NCBI GenBank assembly: GCA_964607865.1
Contig: CAZSLZ010000003.1
Span: 1-55,204 of the forward strand
Length of the DNA: 55,204 nucleotides
Source: CAZSLZ01 sp964607865
Lineage (GTDB): Bacteria; Vulcanimicrobiota; JAJTBE01; CAZSLZ01
Direction of reading: 5' to 3'
Shown one piece after another: positions 9,358 to 15,970 of this stretch. The position numbers were made by a program, and so were the translations under genes. Below the pieces are notes generated by a model. The model was not told where the DNA came from. It worked only from the letters and a program-made list of their open reading frames with translations, and ran no database searches. How positions within the stretch are numbered: position 1 is the first letter of the stretch; every line of letters starts with the position of its first letter.

Positions 9358-9990
9358 ATGAGAAATAAAAACCGGCCTTATAACCCGGAAAAATATGTTA
9401 TTGCATTAACCGGAAGTATTGCCACAGGAAAGAGCCTGGTGGCAAAAGAGCTGGCAGATCTTGGAGCCTGTATTGTGGATACAGACCTTATTGCAAGGCA
9501 GGTAGTAACCCCGGGCTCGCCTGCCCTGAAGCAGATTGTTGAAGTATGGGGAGAGGAGTTATTAAACTCCGATGAAACCCTGAACCGAAAAAAAATGGGA
9601 GAAATTATTTTCTCCTCTGAAAAAGCGCGGAAAAAACTCAACTCCATTATGCACCCCCGTATTCGGGAAGAAATGATCCGCCAGGTTAACCAGTGCCGCT
9701 CCAGGGTGGCGGTAATTGTAATTCCACTGCTGTATGAAGCTGATATTGTTATTAACCATGATGAAGCCTGGGTGGTGTATTGTACTCCGCTTCAGCAGAA
9801 GGAAAGGTTGATGCGGCGCGAGGGAATTCAACCAGATAAGGCAATAAGGAAAATCGAATCCCAGATATCTATTGAAAAAAAGAAAACCATGGCACAGGTT
9901 GTTATTGACAATACCCGGACACCAGAAAAAACCAGGAAAGAAGTTCAAAAGGCCTGGAAAAACCTGCTGAGCCGCCTGGAAAATACTTAA
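9358..9990 (+). CDS. coaE: Dephospho-CoA kinase
   Basis: The last enzyme of coenzyme A synthesis, phosphorylating the 3'-OH of dephospho-CoA with ATP. The 210-residue length is typical. The P-loop GSIATGKS sits at residues 19-26. It is followed by the conserved DTDLIARQVVTPGSPAL block, the HPRIREEM motif of the CoA-binding lid region, and VIPLLYEA. The N-terminus has a ~12-residue extension ahead of the first strand. The ATG is seven bases after the upstream stop and has no strong Shine-Dalgarno sequence of its own, so coupling to the upstream gene is likely. Confidence 0.93.
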   Translation: MRNKNRPYNPEKYVIALTGSIATGKSLVAKELADLGACIVDTDLIARQVVTPGSPALKQIVEVWGEELLNSDETLNRKKMGEIIFSSEKARKKLNSIMHPRIREEMIRQVNQCRSRVAVIVIPLLYEADIVINHDEAWVVYCTPLQQKERLMRREGIQPDKAIRKIESQISIEKKKTMAQVVIDNTRTPEKTRKEVQKAWKNLLSRLENT

Positions 9991-10016
9991 AATATCTTTT
10001 AAATTATAAACTTTTC

Positions 10017-10025
10017 TGGTATAAT
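10017..10025 (+). promoter_or_regulatory. Extended -10 promoter
   Basis: TGGTATAAT gives a TGn extended -10 with a perfect TATAAT, 134 bases before the next gene's start. The -35 region is poor (TTTTAA), which is usual for extended -10 promoters. Confidence 0.55.
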
Positions 10026-10158
10026 ATAATTTTCAAACATAAATATTGATTACAGAAAAGTTCTAAAGTTTTTTGCTCAAGAAAAATGATATACAAAGAC
10101 TGGTATCAACAAGATGTGGCAGGCGGGTTGCAACCAGAAAATGTTTAAGGGGAAAAAT

Positions 10159-11034
10159 ATGGATAAGATAAATTCAGGATTTAAAATAAGCAGGCCCAAT
10201 GTGGGCGGTTACATGCCCAAAACAACGGGTTCAAAGAAGGTTGGCACAAGGGAAAAAGACGAGTTAATTCATTCATTGAAAGACGAAAACGCCCAGTTGA
10301 GAGCCCAGCTGGAAAAACTTCAGGGATTTAAGAACAGAACAATGTCTGCTCCGCAAACTTCATCGAAGGAAACCCCGGAACTTACTTTCGATTGCGATTC
10401 CAATACTTTCAGCGCCTGCAACCTGAAGGGCAAAGATATTATTGTTGACCGGATGAGAATTCAAATTGACGGCACAGCTGAATCTGTAACCAGGTTGTTA
10501 TCGGTGGAAGCTCTTGCCAACAGGGAAGATGGATTGCCCCTGGGAGAGATGGTGGGGCTGGGCAGGAAACCCATGAAAGTAAAAGATTTTCAGCTGAGGT
10601 TACCGGAAAAATCTTCCACACATTTTTTAAATATTACAAAAGGGGAGCAGTTAAAAAAAGAAGGTTTTTCCGAGTTGCAAATCAGTTATTTGCCCGATAA
10701 TAAAATCGAACTAACTGGAAAAGTTAAAAAGCTGGTAAATATTCCCTTCGATCTAAAAGCCAGGGTAAGCGCCACCAGGGAGGGAAAGATCAAACTGACT
10801 CCTTCCAAACTGGATATTCTGGGCTTTTTACCGGTTCCAAAATTTTTAACCAAACTTCTTTCATCGGTTGCTTATGAGAATTCTCAGGATCCCTCAATAA
10901 AACAGGAAGGCGATTCCTTCCTTATAGATTCTCAAAGCTTGGTTCCATCAAATGTCAGTTTTAAACTTGAAGATATCAGAACCGAGAATGGCAACCTTAT
11001 TCTGGAAGGCGGGGAACCACTCCCCGAAAAATAG
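10159..11034 (+). CDS. Coiled-coil protein with a possible LmeA/DUF2993-like lipid-binding domain
   Basis: A 291-residue protein without a signal peptide. Residues ~30-60 form a short coiled coil (EKDELIHSLKDENAQLRAQL). After a Ser/Thr-rich linker comes a beta-rich domain with repeated long strands, e.g. ISYLPDNKIELTGKVKKLV and FDLKARVSATREGKIKLTP. That strand-turn-strand pattern and the late LGFLPVPKFLTKLL segment resemble DUF2993/LmeA (TULIP-like) lipid-binding proteins, but this is a weak visual match. The ATG at 10159 has AAGGGG six bases upstream and is preferred over upstream in-frame starts at 10114 and 10141. It has its own promoter and probably forms its own transcript. Confidence 0.6.
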   Translation: MDKINSGFKISRPNVGGYMPKTTGSKKVGTREKDELIHSLKDENAQLRAQLEKLQGFKNRTMSAPQTSSKETPELTFDCDSNTFSACNLKGKDIIVDRMRIQIDGTAESVTRLLSVEALANREDGLPLGEMVGLGRKPMKVKDFQLRLPEKSSTHFLNITKGEQLKKEGFSELQISYLPDNKIELTGKVKKLVNIPFDLKARVSATREGKIKLTPSKLDILGFLPVPKFLTKLLSSVAYENSQDPSIKQEGDSFLIDSQSLVPSNVSFKLEDIRTENGNLILEGGEPLPEK

Positions 11035-11043
11035 AAAACCGGA

Positions 11044-11106
11044 AGCAGAAATCAGAAATTTATCAATGTAATCCGCCACCGGTATCGTTCTGCTGGTATT
11101 TTTTTT
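11044..11106 (+). terminator. Probable terminator between convergent genes
   Basis: AGCAGAA and TTCTGCT form a 7 bp stem with a long loop, followed by a run of eight Ts that overlaps the stop codon of the convergent M50 gene. Confidence 0.4.
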
Positions 11107-11740
11107 AGAATAATCCCTGTCCCAGAAACAGCCTCATTAGAAAGCCATAGGGTATGGCAATAATCCATCCCGGCATGAGAAAAATCACCGCAGCCAATAC
11201 CAGGGGTATATAGGTTGCGTACTGCCGTTCCATTTCCATCAAATCATAAGCCTGTTTGGAAGGCAATATTCCATACAGGATTTTTGACCCGTCCAGGGGT
11301 GGAATGGGAATAAGGTTAAATAACCCCAGGCCGATGTTTACCATTACAAAGACCATTAAGAACTGGAAGAGAATTCCCGAAGAAATCATTCCGAATTTGA
11401 TGGGAATTCCTGCTATAGCCGCCATGGTGAAGTTGGAAAGAGGCCCGGCAAAAGCCACCCATGCCATATGCTGTCGTGGGCTTTTAAAGTTATAAGGGTT
11501 TACCTTTACCGGTTTTGCCCATCCAATAACAAAGGGCGAAAATAGAAGGGTAAATATAAGCACACCTGCCCCGATGGGGTCAATATGTTTTCGGGGGTCT
11601 ATACTGAACCGCCCCTCATACTTTGCGGTGGGGTCACCGAATAAGAATGCCGAATATCCATGACATATTTCATGAACAACAAAAGCTATAAGTATGGATG
11701 GGACACCAAAAAGTATTTTTGTAAGAATGTCGGATCCCAT
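11105..11740 (-). CDS. Site-2-protease-like M50 metallopeptidase
   Basis: A 211-residue polytopic membrane protein of the short M50B family. The zinc-binding HExxH motif is HEICH at residues 23-27, in the first membrane helix. The third metal ligand is in NLIPIPPLDGSKIL at about residue 145. About five hydrophobic segments are visible. There is no PDZ domain, so it resembles the compact YwhC-type proteins rather than RseP. These proteases cut substrates inside the membrane; the substrate here is unknown. The gene is monocistronic, convergent with the coiled-coil gene. Confidence 0.9.
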   Translation of the reverse strand: MGSDILTKILFGVPSILIAFVVHEICHGYSAFLFGDPTAKYEGRFSIDPRKHIDPIGAGVLIFTLLFSPFVIGWAKPVKVNPYNFKSPRQHMAWVAFAGPLSNFTMAAIAGIPIKFGMISSGILFQFLMVFVMVNIGLGLFNLIPIPPLDGSKILYGILPSKQAYDLMEMERQYATYIPLVLAAVIFLMPGWIIAIPYGFLMRLFLGQGLF

Positions 11741-11930
11741 AATTGAATCTCCTTTTTTCTTAATTGTCGTCAGAAATTAATGATTTATTTTTGTTGAATT
11801 TAGATAATGGTATTAGAAATCCTTTTTATATAAATTCTCAGAAAGCTTCAACGATTGATAGAGAAAAAATTCTACATGAAAATCGTCATCACTCACCCCG
11901 GTGAACAGGGAGCCCAACCCCTGCAGGTTG

Positions 11931-12030
11931 GTATTGCCACGCTTCTTCGAGGCTCTCAATGTCGGAAAAACATATCCGAAGCCCGTCATTGCAGGGTTTC
12001 ATAGGAACCGTGGCAATCTCAATTTAGCTA
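11931..12030 (+). repeat. Dispersed composite repeat, locus A (two end motifs, inverted)
   Basis: Two ~30-36 bp copies of the end motif face each other. An inverted copy (ATTGCCACGCTTC...) is at 11932-11963, and a direct copy (GTCATTGC...ACCGTGGCAATCTC) at 11985-12020. The internal module seen at other loci is missing. The rest of the 11741-12117 gap is AT-rich with no other feature that I can support. Confidence 0.75.
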
Positions 12031-12117
12031 TTGTTTGTTTCTTACCCGCATACTCCTGTCAAAAACCATAAAAACAAAGAAACTGCCTTTCCGGGACAGT
12101 TCTTTTTAACCTGAATT

Positions 12118-12459
12118 TCAGAAAGGAAAGAGAAAATCACCAGAAGATGTTCGCTGCATTGTTTTAATATCGACTATGGCATCTTTATTTATAAAGCCGT
12201 AAATATGGGGGAATTCAATATGTGAGCCCGGATTTTTCTCGTAGATAACCGGCGCTTTTACTTTATTTTCATCAATTTTTAAAAGTACAAAATCGTGAGG
12301 GGAATTCCTGTTTATATTGTTGCAAATAGAAATTACAACATTAGGTTCCCCGGTACAATGAATAAACCCCTCATTGAAGAAATCAGGGGAAAAGTATTGA
12401 GTTTTATCCTTAAAATGCCTGAAGTATTCGTTTTCAACAAAATGATAGATTGCTTTCAT
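12118..12459 (-). CDS. DUF952 family protein, 113 aa
   Basis: A small cytosolic protein whose spacing of conserved motifs matches DUF952. It opens with the IYHFVE strand, continues with GFIHCT at residues ~31-36, has a VYE-type strand (PVIYEKN), and ends with FPHIYGFINKDAIV. The family is ~110 residues long and of unknown function; its members resemble a compact ADP-ribosyltransferase-like fold, but no activity is established. The start ATG has only a weak GGAAG. It is divergent from the TIM-barrel gene. Confidence 0.85.
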   Translation of the reverse strand: MKAIYHFVENEYFRHFKDKTQYFSPDFFNEGFIHCTGEPNVVISICNNINRNSPHDFVLLKIDENKVKAPVIYEKNPGSHIEFPHIYGFINKDAIVDIKTMQRTSSGDFLFPF

Positions 12460-12482
12460 TTTTTTGCTTCCTTTTTTCTATG

Positions 12483-12499
12483 TTAACAATCATATAACA
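12483..12499 (+). promoter_or_regulatory. TTAACA-type direct repeat, 11 bp period
   Basis: TTAACA at 12483-12488 and ATAACA at 12494-12499, five bases apart, lie in the divergent region between the DUF952 and TIM-barrel genes. Similar arrangements occur at 39954 and 51364. A PhoP-like box is one reading; chance in AT-rich DNA is another. Confidence 0.3.
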
Positions 12500-12589
12500 A
12501 ATAAATTCCAAATGCAATATGTTAAAAGGAAAACTCAATTTACAGAAGAAATTAATGATAAAAATTCTATTGCTGTGGGAAGGTGCTTT

Positions 12590-13429
12590 ATGGAGGTCGG
12601 AGTTTCAACCTGCTGTGTGGATACCGGCGAAAACACTATAATTGATCATCTGGTAGACATTAAGAAAGCCGGTTTCAATATAATTGAAATTGACGGCCAT
12701 AATTACAGCAGTTTTCCCTACCTGGAGAATGAATTTATCGAAAACTTAAAAAAAGTTCTCTTACGGTTGAAAATCAGAATTAATTCTATTCATGCCCCTT
12801 TTCATCTTTCTATTACGGACCCCGATAAAAACATTAGAGAAGAAGCTATTGCAACTATTCTGAAATTTCTGCATTGTATAAAACCCCTGGAAGAACTTAC
12901 AGAAAAGGGTTTTTTAATAATTCATCCCGGACACCATTTAACCCGCACTCCGGCCCACATTCAACAAATGCTGTGCCTGGAAAGCTTGAAGATTATTCTT
13001 GAAAACAACCCTTTATCCCGGCTGAAACCCAGTGTAGAAAACATGCTCTCTTCTCATTACGGGGGAAAAGCCAGTGAGTTGAAATTGATGGTAGAAACCT
13101 TTGGAAAGAATCGCTTGTCAATTTGCCTGGATACCAGCCATTCGGTATATGACAGCAATCCTGTGGATTTTTTATCTGTGGTTGAACCATATATTTCAAC
13201 CACTCATTTATCAGATAATTACAATCAGTCCCGTGGCGAGTTTCATGCCATCCCGATGACCCTTAAACACAGCTGTATAAACTGGCTGGTTTTGATGAAA
13301 GAATTGACAGGAAAGTTGGATACTCTGATATTTGAATTAAATAAACCTTATTATCTGGATAATTTTACCTTTTTAAAAATGGCTCGACTGGCGGCAGATC
13401 GCCTGAAGGACTTTATTCCGACTCAATGA
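12590..13429 (+). CDS. Sugar phosphate isomerase/epimerase-like TIM-barrel protein
   Basis: A 279-residue protein of the xylose-isomerase-like/AP-endonuclease-2 TIM-barrel family. Metal-ligand motifs typical of the fold are visible: EIDGHN near the start, HAPFHL at about residue 64, FLIIHPGHH, a conserved Glu in PSVENM, LDTSHS at ~185, and TTHLSDN at ~205. Such enzymes rearrange sugars or sugar acids, or cut abasic DNA (endonuclease IV); which applies here is not visible. The open frame begins at 12464, but GGGAAGG six bases before the ATG at 12590 and the domain start both support 12590. Confidence 0.82.
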   Translation: MEVGVSTCCVDTGENTIIDHLVDIKKAGFNIIEIDGHNYSSFPYLENEFIENLKKVLLRLKIRINSIHAPFHLSITDPDKNIREEAIATILKFLHCIKPLEELTEKGFLIIHPGHHLTRTPAHIQQMLCLESLKIILENNPLSRLKPSVENMLSSHYGGKASELKLMVETFGKNRLSICLDTSHSVYDSNPVDFLSVVEPYISTTHLSDNYNQSRGEFHAIPMTLKHSCINWLVLMKELTGKLDTLIFELNKPYYLDNFTFLKMARLAADRLKDFIPTQ

Positions 13430-13477
13430 TTCTGTTCATAAGTTAATTTTGAATTTATGCTGAAAACACACCAAACA

Positions 13478-13733
13478 GTCATTGCAAGTCTTTCCAGGTT
13501 TGGCAATCTAAAAGAATGTTGTCATTACGGGGCTTCGAAGAAACCGTGGCAATCTCAACTTAGATCAGTTTGGTTCCATTCCCACTTACCTTGCTTCCGT
13601 GAACGCCCGAATATTTTACCGCTGAAAAAACTATAATGCGAACAACGTGTTCTCCCATTCTAAATGGGATTTCCCCCATTCCCAGTGGGGTGGCACAGAG
13701 ATCGCCACGTTGCTGGCGCTTCTCGGGCTGACG
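13478..13733 (+). repeat. Dispersed composite repeat, locus B (full form)
   Basis: Two tandem copies of the left end motif start at 13478 and 13521 (GTCATTACGG...ACCGTGGCAATCTC). They are followed by the internal module (ACTTAGATC, then GGTTCCATTCCCACTTACC, GCGAACAACGTGTTC and CCCATTCTAAATGGGA). The right end motif in inverse orientation (GAGATCGCCACG...GACG) runs to 13733. The remaining bases of this 364-base gap hold only the rnfC terminator. Confidence 0.8.
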
Positions 13734-13753
13734 AAGTTATCATTATTCAATAT

Positions 13754-13782
13754 AAAAAAAAGCTGCTCTTTTGGAACAGCTT
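13754..13782 (-). terminator. Intrinsic terminator of rnfC
   Basis: Reading leftward, AAGCTGTTC and GAGCAGCTT form a 9 bp stem with a 5-base loop, followed by a run of Ts. It lies 11 bases past the rnfC stop. Confidence 0.85.
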
Positions 13783-13793
13783 CAATTTTTAGA

Positions 13794-15113
13794 TTATATT
13801 TTTAACATCCGGGTCTTGTATTTACCCAGCCTGATTAACTGAACCAGAGGAATCCTGGCGGGGCAAGTATAAGTGCAGGATCCGCACTCCATACAATCCA
13901 TCATGTTATAATTATATTTCATTTCCGTCCATTTTTCTTTCTGGGCAAGTTTACCCAGCATCTGGGGCATTAATTTCTGGGGGCAGGCCTTGACACAGAA
14001 AGAACAACGAATGCAATTTTCAGGTTCGGGTAATTCGGTGGCTTCTTCTGATAACACCAGTATTCCTGAGACTCCCTTTATTACAGGAACATCCAGTGTA
14101 TATTGGGCAATTCCCATCATGGGGCCACCCATGATAATCTTGCCTGCGTCACCCTTGAAACCGCCGGCAGCTTCGATCAGGGTGCGGAAAGGTATTCCAA
14201 AACGGGCAAGAAAATTACCGGGGTTTTTTACCGCATCGCCGCTTACAGTTATAACCCTTTCAATGAGAGGCTTACCTATAGTCACAGCTTCATATACGGC
14301 AATAGCTGTGCCCACATTCTGCACCACAACTCCCACATCTATGGGAAGTCCGCCGGAGGGAACTTCCTTTCCGGTGATAGCCTGAATCAATTGTTTTTCA
14401 GACCCCTGGGGGTATTGGGTTTTCAATACTTTCTTGGTAATTATATTGGTCCTGCCTTCCAGGGCTTTATCCAAAGACTTGTTGGCCAGGTATTTGTTAT
14501 CTTCCAGGGCAAGAATTACTTCGGTGGCTCCGGTGGCTCTTTTAAGAATCCTGATTCCCTCTATCAGGTCATCGGCACGTTCGTTCATCAATCGATCATC
14601 ACTGGTAAGGTAAGGCTCACATTCTGCGCCATTTATAATAAGGCTGTCAACATGCTTGCCTTCCGGAGGAGTCAGTTTGATGTGAGTGGGAAAAGCAGCT
14701 CCGCCCAGGCCCACAATGCCGGCTTCTTTTATAAGCGCCACTATTTCCTTTGGAGGCATCTCTTCCCAGTGCCGGGTAGGAGCCTTATAATAGGGAATAT
14801 CCACGTCAGCGCCTTCAATAATGACAGCCTTGCAGATACCCTGAACCGGATGAGGGGCATCCTCTATGGCAACAACCTTGCCGGTTATGGGAGAATGAAT
14901 AACCGCAGTAATGAAGGCATCGCTTTCGCCGATTTTCTGTCCCGTATGTACTTCGTCATTTACTTTCACCAGAGGCTGTGCCGGTACCCCCAGGTGCATA
15001 GACATGGGGATGGTTACTTTTTTAGGGATCTCCAGAATCTGGATGGCCTCAGCCTGGGTTTCTTCTTTATGTTCGGGGGGATGGACCCCGCCATGAAATG
15101 CTTTGGTGCTCAT
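13794..15113 (-). CDS. rnfC: Electron transport complex subunit RnfC
   Basis: The NADH-side subunit of the Rnf complex, which couples ferredoxin oxidation by NAD+ to ion transport across the inner membrane. The 439-residue protein begins with the family FHGGVHPPEHK motif. It has a nucleotide/FMN-binding region (GLGGAAFPTHIKL, INGAECEPYLTSDDRLM) and an SLBB-like segment. It ends with two [4Fe-4S] motifs, CIRCSFCVKACP and CMECGSCTYTCP. Normally rnfC heads an rnfCDGEAB operon; here it is the last gene of its operon, closed by a terminator, and no rnfD or other rnf gene is in the window. The rest must be elsewhere, or this works with another partner. The upstream stop is 20 bases away. Confidence 0.92.
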   Translation of the reverse strand: MSTKAFHGGVHPPEHKEETQAEAIQILEIPKKVTIPMSMHLGVPAQPLVKVNDEVHTGQKIGESDAFITAVIHSPITGKVVAIEDAPHPVQGICKAVIIEGADVDIPYYKAPTRHWEEMPPKEIVALIKEAGIVGLGGAAFPTHIKLTPPEGKHVDSLIINGAECEPYLTSDDRLMNERADDLIEGIRILKRATGATEVILALEDNKYLANKSLDKALEGRTNIITKKVLKTQYPQGSEKQLIQAITGKEVPSGGLPIDVGVVVQNVGTAIAVYEAVTIGKPLIERVITVSGDAVKNPGNFLARFGIPFRTLIEAAGGFKGDAGKIIMGGPMMGIAQYTLDVPVIKGVSGILVLSEEATELPEPENCIRCSFCVKACPQKLMPQMLGKLAQKEKWTEMKYNYNMMDCMECGSCTYTCPARIPLVQLIRLGKYKTRMLKI

Positions 15114-15133
15114 TTATCAGTCTCCAGTAGTTT

Positions 15134-15958
15134 CTATGTACTCCATTCCTGGTTAATTTTTTCAGAGAAATTTTCCAGAAAATGGGTGGTCCAGGTCAGC
15201 AGCCCCGGTTTGAATGTGAAAGTATCCTCCACCTGAATGTCTTCCATCAGGTGGTTTTTCATTTCCCGGCACAGGCCGAACCTTATATCAATTAATATTG
15301 TTATTAAAGATGAAAGATCTCCTTCCGGGCACTCTTCCAATCTTCTAATTTCTTTTAGAAGCTGAACGCACTCCAGAAAAACTTCTGCAACCTCTTTTGC
15401 CAATTCAAGGGTGATTCGGTCTGGCACCTCTGCGGGCCGTATTTTCACCCTCAGTTCTTCTTTGAGGTTTTCATAATCTTTATTTAACTCGTCGCGATCG
15501 GTGGAAATTTCTTTATATTCATTTTTATCTTCAACAGGCTCCAGAGAAAGGGCATCATCGATATTCTCGGGCTCATCAACTTCCTCGGGCTCAGGTTCAT
15601 CGTCAAAATCCTCTTCCAGTTGATCTCCTTCAAATATTTCCTCAACATCCTTTATTAACTGGTTTAATGGGCTTTCAAGTTGAGTGATATTCCTGGAGAG
15701 CTTCTTGGTAATTTCCCGGATATAAAGAACGAATTTTAAATATTCGCCCCAGTCCCGATCTTCCACATCCAAAAATTTATCCACGTAGCTTATATAATCA
15801 TAAGCCAACGTGGATAATTGTCCTATAAAAAAAGATGGTTTTATAATACTTAACATATTAACCCCGGAGGTTGCAACCTTTGTGTAAATACACTGGGCTG
15901 CATCGCTGGAGGTTCTTAACCTTCTGGATTCGGCTCTTACATCGGTCCAGAATGACAT
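15134..15958 (-). CDS. Acidic, mostly helical protein of unknown function
   Basis: I do not recognise this family. The 274-residue protein is predicted alpha-helical at both ends, with a strongly acidic low-complexity linker in the middle (residues ~115-150, many Asp, Glu and Pro). It has no signal peptide. One moderately hydrophobic stretch occurs near residue 40 (IIKPSFFIGQL), too short to be sure of a membrane helix. It sits between the sugar nucleotidyltransferase fusion (12 bases upstream) and rnfC (20 bases downstream), so all are probably one transcript. Translation start ATG at 15958 has GGAG upstream. Confidence 0.7.
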   Translation of the reverse strand: MSFWTDVRAESRRLRTSSDAAQCIYTKVATSGVNMLSIIKPSFFIGQLSTLAYDYISYVDKFLDVEDRDWGEYLKFVLYIREITKKLSRNITQLESPLNQLIKDVEEIFEGDQLEEDFDDEPEPEEVDEPENIDDALSLEPVEDKNEYKEISTDRDELNKDYENLKEELRVKIRPAEVPDRITLELAKEVAEVFLECVQLLKEIRRLEECPEGDLSSLITILIDIRFGLCREMKNHLMEDIQVEDTFTFKPGLLTWTTHFLENFSEKINQEWST

Positions 15959-15970
15959 TTATTATCTCCT

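Noticed and set aside
14103..15236. A 377 aa rightward ORF antisense to rnfC
   Set aside because: It lies wholly opposite rnfC, which has full Fe-S motifs; the antisense translation is rich in unlikely residue runs and has no good RBS.
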